NCBI GenBank assembly: GCA_022575985.1
Contig: JAKSXM010000107.1
Coordinates: 2,790,001 to 2,854,000, forward strand
Length of the DNA stretch: 64,000 nt
Direction of reading: 5' to 3'
Origin: Anagrus nilaparvatae
Taxonomy: Eukaryota > Arthropoda > Insecta > Hymenoptera > Mymaridae
The position numbers were made by a program, and so were the translations under genes. The notes below the pieces were generated by a model. That model did not search any database. It was given only the letters and a program-made list of their open reading frames with translations, and was not told the origin of the DNA. Of the stretch, positions 31,732-44,669 are shown in pieces. Every line of letters starts with the position of its first letter. Position 1 is the first letter of the stretch.

Positions 31732-32407
31732 ATAATTTATTATTTTGTGATTAATATAAATAATATAAATAATGTTAAAATCTTGAAGCAATTAATGTGG
31801 TTATTTTTTTTATTACAAAATATTATTATTATTATTATTATCATTATTGTGGAAGATTGGTCAAATGCAAGAAGTACACTGAGAAAATAAATTATAAGAA
31901 ATTATTATAAATTCTGGTAAAAACTCCTATCTTTTTATAATAATTGAGCACTATGTTTCGTTTTCTAGTAGAAAATCGCGAATATTTTTATTTTCGCATC
32001 GTTGCCAACCATTTCTTTGACAAAACAAAAAAATCATGTTACTCAATATTTTAATTATTAAGGGATAAAAATTTTTGAAATAATAACAGCCTTTACGAGC
32101 AAATTTTATTAAGGGATAATTATATATTCTAATAAAATTTTACAAAAATATAATAAAATTAGCTTTTTTTATATTTATCTCTTTTTAATTATGCAAAAAT
32201 GATTTAAAATCCATTAACGCCGGCGCGATCAATCCATGGACGCTAGAATCTTTACTTTAATAACAAAATGATCTTAATGTTCTACTTTACCTAGTAAAAA
32301 AGAAAAATGTATGTATAATTGCATGGTTGTAATCAATAATATTTATTGCATATTGAAGTTTAAAGACCATTGTTTGAGGAACCTCAGTGCCAGCTAGTTG
32401 GCAGGGT

Positions 32408-32787
32408 ATTTTTCATAGTTTTTGCACATAAAATTCGAAAATTCATTGTAATTCTGGCACCAACAAGTTTCCAGAATTTCGTGATTTAACAATATTTATT
32501 TTGAAGACGTTCACCTCATGTGCTTAACTTTTATGGATTCCTAAATTGCTTGTAAAATAATTTTTTATTTTGTTTTTTAGAAATCTATTATAGTTTTTTT
32601 AGTTAAATTAAATTTTAGATAAATGCCCTAAAATGTTTGAATATCCAACCCTTTTACAATATAATGTTAATATTTTTAAATTTTTCAATAACTCTAATAA
32701 CAATTATTAAATTACTCTAATAACAATAATAATTATTAAAAAAAATTCATACACCTGAATTAACAAATACATTTATAGTCATCCTTC
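32408..32787. other. Short AT-rich spacer
   Basis: Between repeat copy 1 and the OB-fold pseudogene. No gene seen. Confidence 0.4.
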
Positions 32788-33820
32788 TTAGTCTTCTTCA
32801 TGATCTTTTGCCATTTTCCTTTTTGGAGTCTTGACTCCTCTGCACAATTGCATTAATGGCTTCTTTGGTTCGTCTTCAAAAATTTCGATCTCCTTGAAGC
32901 TATAATCGACTTGCAGAACAACGGTACCTAAAAAAAAAACCATTGAAAAAATTCAGATAAAAATAATGAAATTTTATAAATATTACAATAATAATTAGTT
33001 GAAAATTACCAGTTGGTGAATAACTGAGTTTTCCAATGATTGCCACTTTTGCTCCCTTCTCTATGGCATTTTCTTCAAATACTGTGATATTGACCGTAAG
33101 CTTCTAAGTCCCATCAGTTATACATCCTGTTCCAAAATCGATGGACTGTTTCTTAGGAATGTCTGTACAAATTTTGCCCTTACATATCAAAAATTTTTGT
33201 TGTTATGTATATTGTTACTTTTAATTAAGACTTATTTTTGAACTTATAAAAACAAAAATAACTTACGAATGATTCCAGTAGAGTTATTTAAGGTTAAGAA
33301 ATCTACAACCTCGACTGGACTGGGGTCTGCGATACAATAAGAGTGGTTTCCAAAAAAGGATAATTTACTATATCGTTGAATATTAAACTCCAAATCCATG
33401 AAAGAGTCATCACGAATATACGTCTTACACTCTTTCAGAGAGGCGCCTTCAATAAAAATTTTATGAAAAAAAAAAATACAAATTTGTTTTATAGCAATAA
33501 TAAATAAATTAGGAACGGATTTAATTTAACCTTATTTACGGATTTCACTTACTCTGTCAATAGTTAGTTCCTTTTGATATTTTTCAATGAGATCGTCTCC
33601 CCATAGCAAACATGTGAGTTTTTTTAAATCGTTGGTTATAAACAATTTGAGTAACTTGTATTTCACAAGTTTGACAATGGTTTTTGCAGTTTCTACCACA
33701 AATATATATACTCGAATACACTCCTGTAAAAAAATTAACATATATTTTACTTATTTACTTAGAAAAAAAAATTATAATTATATAAATTAAATCAAATTAC
33801 TTACGTGCTTTTGTCGCCAT
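32788..33820 (-). pseudogene. RPA-like OB-fold protein gene, five exons, broken
   Basis: Exons: 33820-33805, 33723-33540, 33446-33267, 33162-33010 and 32927-32788 (stop at 32788-32790), all with GT/AG introns. The phases agree across the last three introns. Predicted protein about 220 residues. Exon 2 has VYIFVVETAKTIVK and LTCLLWGDDLIEKYQ, the latter like the strand-helix turn of RPA-type OB folds. Exons 4-5 have FEENAIEKGAKVAIIGKLSY then VVLQVDYSFKEIEIFED, a second OB-like pattern, and a basic tail RGVKTPKRKMAK. Exon 1 joins exon 2 out of frame, consistent with a one-base change near 33710, and exon 4 has an in-frame TAG near 33104. It may derive from a mobile element's single-strand-binding protein; it is unlike the OB-fold gene at 17586. 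Family is inference. Confidence 0.5.
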
Positions 33821-33829
33821 CCTTAAACT

Positions 33830-34762
33830 CCAAAAAATTTTAATCAGAAGTGTAGTCCAATTTATCTTTATGTTTTTTAAGTATAATAATATAAGTGACT
33901 AACGAGTTGTGAGGTGTAACCAATTAATAATTCAAAATTTTTATTTCATTTTCTTAAACTCAAAAAAAATAATTTTAAATTGTAAATTAAAAATTAATGA
34001 TTTTTACAGCAATCAAAACGAGAATTATGGCGCCATTAATTTAGACTATTTATTTGTGTTAACAACGTAGTTTCAATCAATTAAAAATTTATTGAACACA
34101 AAATATAATTTTTTAACAAAAAACTGCTCTTAATTAAAAAAAAAAAATAATAATAAATCAAAGAATAGACTAATTAATTAATTTTGAAAATTAATCATTT
34201 TAGAGCCGAAATATTTACTAAATAAAAGAATATATCAAAGAATTTAATTTAAATTATTTTAATTTAATTTAATTTAATTTAAATTTAATTTTAATTTAAA
34301 TTTAAATTTTAATTTGATTTAAATTTTAATTATTTCCATGCAAATTTAAACAATAATTCAAATTTATATATTTAATTTTTTTCTTTAAAAAATTATTTTA
34401 TAAACTTTTTATTATTTTATATTCAAATAATCAAATTAAAAAAATTACTTACAAAAAAGTTATCTCCAATATCCTGGATTATGATAGCACAATTTTGCTT
34501 TTAACACAGTTTTTCACAGGCCTCCTGAAAAATATCTGCACGTGGCACTTTATAATATAAAATATAAACCAGCTTACTGATCTTTTATTGATTGAAGAAT
34601 ACATTTTTTACTTAAACTCACCTTATATTTATAACGGCCTTGGTTTTCTCTTCTCAAAATTTGGAAATTTCTAGAAAACGAATAAAACGTGGTTTTATTC
34701 AAAAGTTTGATATTTTTTCAACAAAATTTTTTAAATAAAATAGAATAATTTTACATATCTTT
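33830..34762. other. AT-rich stretch upstream of the pseudogene
   Basis: Contains low-complexity 'taatttaatttaa' runs (34240-34330) and donor-like sites on the minus strand (GTAAGT near 34452, GTGAGT near 34620) that might mark leader exons of the OB-fold pseudogene. Not strong enough to call. Confidence 0.35.
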
Positions 34763-36852
34763 CATCCACCATTAGATATCAAACTCAAAACTGAATTAAT
34801 ACATAACAAAGTAGAAAAAACTATGTTTTACAACTATAAAAAAGCAAATTATGAAAATATTTTTGAAAAATTAAGTTTAATTGATTGGGATAATAATTTA
34901 AATAATATTGATATTAACACTAACGTAAAATTTTTTTATGATTCACTTAATAAAATCATCCAAGAAGAAGTTCCTAAAACATTACTAATAAAAGACAAAT
35001 TTCCTAAATTTTTTTCGAAAAAACTTAAGAGGTTAATAAAAATAAAAAAAATCTATCATAAACAGTAGAAAAAATCTAAAAAATACAAGTATTATTACTA
35101 TAAAAAATTTAATAAACAAAGGAAATATTGTAAATATATTTATAATCTTGAATATAATGAGTTCATTTCAAAAATTGAAAAAGATATAAAAACTGATCAG
35201 AAACCTTATTGGTCATACCTGGACAACAAAAAGAAAAATGAAATACCCATAGACATGCACTATAATGATAAAGTTTATGAAGATGATCATGAAATATTAA
35301 ATAATTTTGCAGATTTCTTTCATAGTACTTATAGTAGTTCAAATATAGGTTCATGTTCAAATAAAATAATATCTACTGAAACTGAAATGAAATTAGAATA
35401 GATTACAGAAAAAGAAATCTTAAATTCAATAAAAAGAGTTAAAACAAATCAATCTCCTGGATATGACAATATACACCCATTATTTGTCAAAAATTGTATG
35501 CATTACTTGATTTCACCGTTAAAAGTCTTATTTAATCAATCATTAACCCAAAGTAAACTGCCTGACTTATGGAAAATCGGTTTAATAATACCAATATTTA
35601 AAAAAGGTGATGTTAAAAATATTAAAAATTATAGACCGATTACAATTTTATCCTGTTTTGCCAAACTATTAGATCACTTAATATATAATAGATTATCAAG
35701 CTTCATTAATAACAAAATAATAACAGAACAACATGGTTCCACTAACAAAAGGTCTACAATTACAAATCTACTAACCTTTAGAGAATATATTTCACAAGCT
35801 TTTAACAGAGGAAATTAAGTACATGTTTTGTACACAGATATATCAAAAGCTTTTGATTCTGTTAATCATAACCTAATGATACAAAAACTTAAAAATTATA
35901 AAGTTAACTCTAATATTGTTAAATGGTTAAGTTCATATTTATGTAATCGTAAACAATTGGTTAAAACTAACCACAAATTATCAAAAGAGATTGTTCATCT
36001 GGAGTCCCTCAAGGCTCCAATCTTGGACCATTACTCTATATTATATATATAAATGATTTAAAAAACGTTATAAATAATTCAAAATTTTTAATATATGTTG
36101 ATGACTTAAAAATATTTAAAGAAATCATTTCAGATAAAGACATTAAATTATTTAAAACTGATATTATGAGGCTACATAACTGGAACTATCTAAATGGTTT
36201 AAAATGGAACTTTAATAAATGTGATATTATGGTTTATGATAGATGGAAAACTAAAAATAATTATAATATAGAATATAAAATTGGTAAACATAAAATTAAG
36301 CAAACTTCAGTAATTAAAGATTTAGGAATCTTCTTTGAAGATAATTTAAACTTTAACGTTCATATGGATAATATTATATCTAAATCAAAAAAACGTATAT
36401 GTTTTCTAAAGAAAATTTTACAAAGATTTAAGAATTTTGATTCATTAAAACTATTTTATAACTCACACATTAAATCTATCCTTATGTACGGATCAATAAT
36501 TTGGTCACCACACACAAATGAAAAAATTTACGAAATAGAAAAAATACAACATCAAGTCTTAAGAATATTAGCATTCAAACAAAACATTGAATTTGATTAT
36601 TTTGATCACGATTATAAAGAATTATATACCAAATTTAAAATTAATAATCTTGAGTCAGCTAGAGAAATTGCTGACCTTAAATTTCTTTATAATTTAATGA
36701 ATAATAAAATAGTTTGTAATGAAATCAAATCTGTCATAAATTTTTATGTTCCTAAAAGAGAAGGTCTAAGAGACAGACAACTTATGTTTACAATCCCCAT
36801 TGAATTTAAAAATAGCAAAAAGAGTTCGTCCTTATATAGAATTCTAGTATAA
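34763..36852 (+). pseudogene. LINE ORF2 relic: endonuclease end, reverse transcriptase, C-terminal region
   Basis: It copied the element's RNA at nicked targets. In one frame: the endonuclease tail, a linker, then RT blocks NQSPGYDNIHPLFVKNC, LWKIGLIIPIFKKGD, NYRPITILSCFAKL, YTDISKAFDSVNHNLM. Then a frameshift near 36000 leads to the QGS and Y(V)DD blocks and the tail VIKDLGIFFEDNLNF, LKLFYNSHIKSILMYGSIIW. Stops: TAG at 35066-35068 and about 35399, TAA about 35816. The catalytic box reads YVDD rather than the commoner YADD. Block order and the 'YGSIIWSP' tail favour the Jockey superfamily. Dead copy. Confidence 0.85.
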
Positions 36853-37150
36853 TATGTATAGTAAAAATATTGATATCACTAACAGCAGTGAAATTGGCTT
36901 TTATAAAAGCTTAAAGAAATTTGTTGCTAAATTTATTTAAAATATCTACGTTTTATTGAATAAATTTTCATAAATCTATTGTTTTCTTAAAATTAAAATT
37001 TTTTTCTCTACTATAAACTAAGTTTGTTACATTGTAATAGCTTTATTTAGTAAGTAACATATATAAAAATTTGTAAAATAATTATATAATAGAATGTAAA
37101 GGGCAAGTACCGTTAATTCGTTTAATAAATAAAAAAAAAAAAAAAAAAAT
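34763..37150 (+). mobile_element. 5'-truncated Jockey-like non-LTR retrotransposon (LINE)
   Basis: Begins inside the end of the endonuclease domain (HPPLDIKLKTE) and ends in an A-run at 37131-37150 after an AATAAA, as for target-primed reverse transcription. The 5' truncation is typical. No clear target duplication was identified. Confidence 0.8.
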
Positions 37151-39249
37151 ATTAGATCCATTTTTTTTCAAGTATGAAAAATAAACTTTATTAAAAACTT
37201 AAGAAAGCTGATTTTTATTTTTTAAGTTATAAAACTTTTTTTAAAAATTAAAATTTTTTGTTGCTGGAATTTTATCTTAACTATTTTTTAATTTAAAATG
37301 CAGTATACAAAAATATGCACATGTATTAGTGTGTAAGTGAGAATTTCTCCTTTTCCTTGATAATATCTTCTGATTTCCAAAAACCCTGGTTCTCACTATA
37401 TTCATAAACGAAAATTTTTTTTTAAATTAAGTTGGTAGTGATGATTGTAAAATTTAAATAGTGTTCATAAATGATTACGTGTTTTAAAAAAATATAATAA
37501 AAAAATAAATATTGTTTCTTATCCCAAAATATATATTACAAAACCTAAAACATATCAATTCACCTTTATCTATCAATAGAAAAATTTATTATATCCTAAC
37601 AATCTTACTAACTAAAACTCATGATTTTTCGACTTCCAACAATCAACAATCTTGAATAGAATACGGATTATTGAGATATGTAAGAAATGTCAAAAAAGTG
37701 TAAATATGATTCAAAGAAAAAAAAAATTATTATTTATTTGGAATTGTTTGATGCTGTTGGTGACATTTAAAGCTCTGAATAGCTTCTAATTCAGAATTAT
37801 GTAAAAATCAACATTTCGAAATATTCAAATATTCAAAAATATTCAATATTAAAAATTCGAAAATTCAATATTTAAAACAAAAAAGAACCAATTTCATATA
37901 CTTTCTGCAAAATCTAAGAATATTTTATTAAGGGTTGAATTGTAATGCAAAATAAATTAAAAATCGTATTTTTATGTAAGGATTCATCAATACAATGTCT
38001 TTTTGAAATCATAAAAGTCATTTTCCCCTTACCCTTAATATATTGGGCGAATTTATTACTAAAGATAATCCTAAACTTAATTATAGCGTACCCTCTTAAA
38101 AAGAAAAACAAAGTTGATAATTGAAAAAAATCTTGAAACATTAGATTACTATTTATTGACAAGCAAGAGACCCAATTTTTTTACTATCTTTTTAAAGACC
38201 GTTCCTTAACAGAAAGCCTTTAACTATTAACAATATTTTGTAAACCAAGGGATTACGTAATTTAGGTTATTATAAAAAAGTAGAGCAATTTCGATCGTCT
38301 TGTTTATAATTTTACTAGTATCTCTTATCTTTCCGATAATTTACAGTGTATTGACCTTCGAATTCAACGAAAAATTATTTATTTCTATCTCAAGGGACGG
38401 AAATGCAATCTATAAACGTAAGGTTAATTATCTTAAATTAATTCTCAGGAGGAATTATTTATTAAAAGAATGATAAATTAATTTTAGATATAGAAGAAAT
38501 TTATATGCTAATTAGTAAAAACTCATAAATTTAAATATCCGTATTTGATTTGTTTTCTGAAATAAAAAAAGTTATAACAACTTTAATTTTTGATTAAATT
38601 TCTTGTTTACAAATCCATAATTTTGTTATAATTAACCAAAAGATCTACTATTTGATATCCTCTGCTGCAAAGCTTTAGTAGCACGTATCTAACTTTTAAC
38701 ATGATGCATTTAATCAATTGTTAATGAGCTGCTTTTGAAGCAGATTAAGTAACCAACCTCTAGCTATTGAATAGAGGTTGTATAGTTAAAGGGATGAAGC
38801 TTATCAGCTGACGACCGTTATCGAACCCTATACTATTTTGTTATTCAAAGAGATAATTCGGACGAATTAAAGAGGGACAGGACTTTATCTGATTTTTTAC
38901 AGACATGACGTTTTAATATGAAATAAATTTAAAATATTTGCCCTTCGTGTCTGACCTCAAAGCGAGCTCAGCGTTAATGAACTGAATGAGGAAAATACTT
39001 TTTTAGTGAATTCATTAATTTTTCGTAACCACAAAAGAATGTGTCATTAATTCTAATATAAATGTCTTTGTTTTAAAATGTGAGCTGTTAGTCTGATTTT
39101 AATTTTAAAAAAAGTATTTTAACGATAGACTTTTTACAAATTGAATTTAAGATAATAACATCTTTTGCAATATAAATTTTTATTTCTTTAATATTTGAAT
39201 AATAATTCTCAAAAATAATTTTCCTACAATCATTATAGGGGTTGTATCG
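37151..39249. other. No gene seen
   Basis: AT-rich DNA with only short unsupported frames. Slightly less AT-rich around 38650-39000, but with no coding or repeat structure that I can defend. Confidence 0.5.
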
Positions 39250-39760
39250 TTATTGGTAACCATCAGATTTGATTTAGTATAGGTTTTTTGGGTAGCTGAT
39301 CATGAATTTCAAAGTCTTGTCTACTAAAATCTGGTTCTTAACCCTTCAATTTGTAATTATATAAAACAAACCAAAAATCTCTCTTTTAGGGGGAGCTAAT
39401 TTAAGGATAAAATATTCACACTAAACCTAAAAGAATTTTTGTTACCCAGAAAAGAATTAATGTTTATTTAATTCTTTAGAGAGGTATTATTTTGAGGTAA
39501 ATTCTTTTAAAAACAATTATTTTTGTTTTTATTCTGTTCAAAAAAATTGAATTGAAAATAATTTGTTTTAAAAGAATTAACCTCAAAATAATACCTCTCC
39601 AAAGAATAAAATAAACATTCATTCTTTTCTGGGTAACAAAAAATTCTTTTAGGTTTAGTGTGTTAATTTTTTATTTTAAAAAACCAAAATTCATGATTAG
39701 CGACCCTAAAAACTCACACAGACCAAATCTGGACACTCAAAATACGAATGCATCAAAAAT
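39250..39760. repeat. Foldback repeat of about 510 bp
   Basis: The arms 39420-39515 and 39570-39665 pair closely ('acctaaaagaatttttgttacc' type blocks), and weaker pairing continues outward (AGCTGATCATGAATTT with AAATTCATGATTAGC, then AGATTTG with CAAATCT). A worn MITE; no clear target duplication. Confidence 0.6.
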
Positions 39761-41881
39761 ATTCCCTTTTGGGATAGTTTTTGCTGATTTAAGGGTGCAT
39801 AAAAATAACTAATTAATATTAAAATTAAAATAATGAAAGTTTAAAATTTGTATATAAATATATCTAAAGTTTTTTCTAAAAAATAGTGTAAGCACCATGG
39901 GCGAAATACTTTAGACACGAGCGTGAACTCATATCACTCGTGCCCGGCTTCACCGAGCACTCGTGCTAGTGCTCACGCTAGTGCCAAAACTTTTACGCCC
40001 TTGATACTTAATATACTATGTCATATTTTAAAATATTTATTGCGATAAATCTAAAATATTAAATAAAAGGTTCTAAAAAATTAACAAAAAAGTTTTTTTA
40101 TCAGTTGATTTAAAATCAAAAAATTTTTATATTTTTGTACATCAAATTTTTATTTTAAAATAAACATTTGTATATTTTCAGTCAGGGTCCATCAATTACT
40201 GTACCAAGTATTTATTAAAAAATATTTATTCTTGTAACGTTTACATCTGTCTATAGAAGAATTAATTAACCACAACCTCGACTGCATTTTAAAAATACTA
40301 TTCTTTGAATAAATTTTAATACGATTTTAAAAATAACCTTTTAATATAGCTTTTGATTTTTTTACAATGTTACTTACTTTTTAACATTGAAAATTTTTCA
40401 TGACAAGAAAATCCATATATGTGATTATCCCAATTTTAAAAAACATATTTCAAAACTATTTTAATGTTCCTATTCTCGTTTGATTTATTACCTTCATTTA
40501 CATATCGCAGTGTCTCGTACAGATAATATCTTTTTTATAAAATTCTAAATTCTAATTGTTAAAAAAATGGTTTTATCAGAAACAGATACACTGATCTATT
40601 TTTTATTTTTTTTGATATTGAAAAATTTTACTGAGCTTTTTCCTCTTGCTAATAACAACGAACGTGAAGGCAAGCCTTTATACTTATTGATTTATTTTAT
40701 TTTTATTTTATGTGAATATATGCAAAGAGTTAGCAAGAAAAAAAAATTACTAGTTTTTACTGTTTACATTCAGGTATAGAATTACCCAGGAAATTGTCCA
40801 TACTACTTTAATCTCGTATCCAAAACCGAGTTTTCATCTCTATCCACTACATTATACTATAAACTATATAATGCACAGAGTAGAAAAGCTTGCATTAGAA
40901 AATCTCAGTTAGTATCTATGGATCTCTGGACAGAATTTCCATGTATCATATCAATATGCTCTTAGTTTTCATATATACATGCATGCAAGAGTAAAGCCTG
41001 AGAATAGAAGGAATGAAATGTATAAACAAAGCTCAACATGGTCCATTACACTTTGTAAACTGATGTTGGTATTCAAAGCTCTGATAGGAGGCACGCTCTT
41101 TCGTTTTATATTCACATATTTATTTTTCTATTTTATTCTTGTTTTTAAACATTTTTTTCAAATATGAAATTATATACAGAAGCGCATTATTTTCTCGGTT
41201 TCAAATATAAATAAATTAAAAATGCAGCTCAAAACTTACTTCAAAATTAAAAAAAAAAGTTATTTTACATTTTAATACATGTTTGCAGAGAGTTTAATAT
41301 CTGTCTTACCTTCATGTATTACATCTTCATTTTAAAAGAACAAAAAATGTTTTGAAGAAGAAATTTTACCTGAATACTTTCATGATTTTCATTTGAAATG
41401 ATGATTACTTTTTTTTCTGTCTACACATGAAGTAACGTGCGTTAAAAAGTATAGTTTCATACATTTTACACTAACAACTGGTTTTACATTATTTTTATGT
41501 ATTATTTTTTTTAATTACAAAAAAATCATTTTACAAATTTCAGTCAGTCTATTTTTTTAAGGAAGTCATTAATTAAATATTTAAAAATGGTTTCAAAGTT
41601 TTTAATCGAAGACGACGTAGAGTGTAATGAATTGATTTGATAAAGGATATTCCGGTATAAATTAGGCAAAATGCCTTGAGAGATTGACTGAGAGAAAACT
41701 GTCGACTTTTCCTAGTATCATAATAACATCATATTTAACAATCTCAAAAACAAAAAGCCTACATAAAATCTTTTATTTTTGTTTTGACTTTTTGACAAGT
41801 ACTTGACAGCTGTCAACTTTTTTCAAATTGGTATCAAGTTTATAATCAGTAAACTCAAAAAAATATGAGAGGGAGGGAGGG

Positions 41882-41913
<32 letters not shown>

Positions 41914-43884
41914 TATTATGGATCAATATTTTCAATATTATTTGGTACCAGATTTATAATTATTAATCTCAAACATATTTGCCCTGTTTAAAATGTAAAG
42001 ACTTATTTTAGCGATTGGCTGCTAATTGACAGCTGTCAATTGACAATCTTGTCAATCTGATTTCAAATTCGTTTCAAATTCATCAGCGACCTTAAAAACA
42101 AAAAAGTATACTTTAAAAATTAACCTTTAAAAGGTTTTTAAGCAAACTTGCTATAATAGAGCTATGGAGCTTTCAAGCTCCGTAGCAGCCAAAGTTGAGA
42201 CTTTGAAGCTTTGTGTCCATGGAGACTTTTTTCAGAATAATAAAATCTAAAACATACAATTCAGCTAATTTGATCGAACGGCCATTTCCTATTCATTTGT
42301 GCGGGGTCCTTTTTTGAAAAATCGCAAAATTAAAAACAAAAGTTATTTCAGTTTTTTAAGTATTTAACCATGTTGCCCAAATTTTTTTGAGCGTGGATGG
42401 TCACAATGAAAATTTGTTTTATTTTTCATTAGTTAAAAAAAAAATCCCACAATTTTTTTTTAAATCGCTGCTAAAAATGAAATTTAAGAAGAAAAAAAAT
42501 TTATTTTGGATGGTTTATAGTCTACCAATCAAAACGATGCACTAAAATCACTTCCAAAAGTAATTTCATCTCAAAGTATATTGTCTATCCTTTTGAATGA
42601 GAGGTTGCAAGATCATTTGGACAGAATCGTTTTACCACGAGAGTATCAGAAACTCGACCAAAAAGTCGCTAAAAATGTACTTTTTTTTGTCAGGCATCTG
42701 GAGGTCTGAAAACTTCAGGATCCTATTTTTTTTAGGTGTACTTTGACCTAATACAATTAGTTTTTAAATATCTTTCGTGGGCCGATTCACTATATAGATC
42801 CGGGCATAGCCTTCATCTAAAATTTCAGAAAATTTGTCTATAAGTAAACAGAGTTTAACTTGAAAATGATATTTACAATACATAGAAAATTCAGTGCAAA
42901 AATTATAAAATAACATTGCAAAGTATAATCTAGTTATCTTTCGATTAACTTGAAAATGTTTAACTTTCATTATCCTTAGATCTTACAATACCAGATATAT
43001 AACAAACTAATAAAATTAAACACACCTTTATATTGTGTATCTTAAGATATAACATTGTTGGTTCAGTATAAGCTTGTTCTTGAAGAGCAAATATTATATT
43101 TGTATTTGAATATGAGTTTTACCTACTAAAATTTAAATTAATTATAAATTAATATTTTCAATTTTACGAAAACATCTTATTAAAATTAATTTTTATTTAT
43201 TGGGTTGAACGACAGGTCCAAATTTGGCGAACATAAATTTCAAGCTATTGTAAACATTTAAACGATTCTTTCAAAATCCGAAAATTTTTTTAGTTCAAAA
43301 CTATACAAAAAAAGTACAAAAACTTTAAAAAAAGAGCAATGAAATTGGGTAAGCTAACTTTTAAAAGTCAACTATGTCTTTTTATTTTAAGAGCTAATAA
43401 ATAATCCCTACTTAAGAAATTTCTATACAGATAATATCCAGATCACATTTCCTTGAAAATTTCAATAGAAGATAATTGAAAATTTACGATTTTTATTTGG
43501 TATAAAAAGTAGCAAAGAATTATACATAACTTTAAAAATGCTTGAAGCTAAAGCTATCTCATTTTCACCCCTATTTTTTTATATAATATCAGTTATTTCC
43601 TTTTTTTTCATTGCAAGGACTTAGACAAAAGAGCATTCTCTCCTCTCTAGACCATAAGTATGCGTGAAAAACATGGAAGTGATAGAAAAGCTTTCTTTAT
43701 GTTAGAGTTGTTATAAAAGAGTAAGTGATGGAGTCCTTTTCTATTGTAGAGAGTTCACAAAAACTCGAGTAGTTGAAAACTTTGGCAGCTAAACAATAAT
43801 ACATAGAAAGTAATTAAAGTCATCAGGGCATTTTATTTACGAGTCTCTAAAATATAAATAATCAGCTCGATTTCCTATATTTTT
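39761..43884. other. No gene seen; one GA microsatellite
   Basis: The longest plain stretch in the window. A (GA)n tract lies at 41868-41914. At 39910-39990 there is a patch with 'gctcgtgc/actcgtgctagtgctcacg' in short inverted words. The ORFs at 40567 and 40979 lack domains, conserved composition or signals, so I leave them out. Confidence 0.5.
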
Positions 43885-44669
43885 AATTCCTCAATGAGGA
43901 ACCTTTGTGATAGGTCAAATTTTGATTTTTGATTTTTTGGCATATAAGCACGTTTTGGGACCTCAGGAAGCTAAAAAACCGGTTTTTAAAAAAAATCTTT
44001 ATGTGTGTGTGTGTGTGTGTATATGTAACTGGTAAAATTTCACAACCATTATGGAATTAAGACCTAATTTTTTTTTTCAAAAATTTTTTCATCAAAAAAT
44101 CTCCAAATACTTTTTTTTTTTTTTTTAATTTGGAGGTAATACCTCATTTATTTCTACGAAAGTACTTATATTTGAAAGTATGGTTTTTACTCTATATCTC
44201 GAATCTGATAATTAATTTTTTGAAAATTTTTTTCCCAAAATTTTTGTCACAAAAAAATACAAAAAACACCAAATTTTTTTTCTCTTTGGACGTAGTACCT
44301 AATTTATTTCTATGAGAGTACTAGTTTTAGAAAGTTTGTTTATAGTAATTTTTTGGATCTGATACCAAATTTTTTCAAAATTTTTTCCTCAAAATTAAAA
44401 AAACTGCAATATATTTTTTTTTTGGGTATAATACTTCATTTATTTCCATGAAAGTACTTATATTTGAAAATATGGTTTTTACTCGACATCTCGAATCTGA
44501 TAATTAATTTTTTGAAAATTTTTTCTAAAATTTTTGATCAATATAAAAAATTCTTAAAAGTTGATAGAAATGTATGTATGATTGCATGCTTGTAATCGTG
44601 ATATCTGTGGCATATTGAAGTATTAAGCTCATTGTTTGAGGAACCTTAGTGCCAGCTAGTTGGCAGGGT
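43885..44669 (+). mobile_element. GGTTCCTC repeat family, copy 2 (shortest)
   Basis: Starts AATTCCTCAATGAGGAACC, carries 'ggcatataagcacgttttggga' and a short GT tract, one and a half internal blocks, and ends 'gaggaacctt' plus TGCCAGCTAGTTGGCAGGGT. At 785 bp it shows what the family needs when internal blocks are few. Confidence 0.7.

Larger units (their letters stand above)
28559..32407 (+). mobile_element. GGTTCCTC repeat family, copy 1 (with nested foldback)
   Basis: Starts with the hairpin GGTTCCTCAAAGAGGAACC, then 'ggcatataagcacgttttggga', a (GT)n tract, repeated blocks of about 170-300 bp (each with 'gtaatacctcatttatttcc' and 'gtacttatatttgaaagtatgg'), and ends 'tgaggaacctcag' plus the hairpin TGCCAGCTAGTTGGCA followed by GGGT. 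GGTTCCTCA at the start and TGAGGAACC near the end are inverted to each other. Ends are flanked by T-rich DNA (TTTT). No protein is encoded. I cannot assign a superfamily; both ends bear hairpins, which is unusual. The foldback 30303-31731 is a later insertion. Confidence 0.65.

Noticed and set aside
31684..31890. ORF 31684-31890 as a gene
   Set aside because: Spans the end of a foldback element and its flank; composition and location indicate chance.
40567..41167. ORFs at 40567-40779 and 40979-41167
   Set aside because: Short, Phe/Leu/Ile-rich as expected of random AT-rich frames, with no domain, promoter or splice support.
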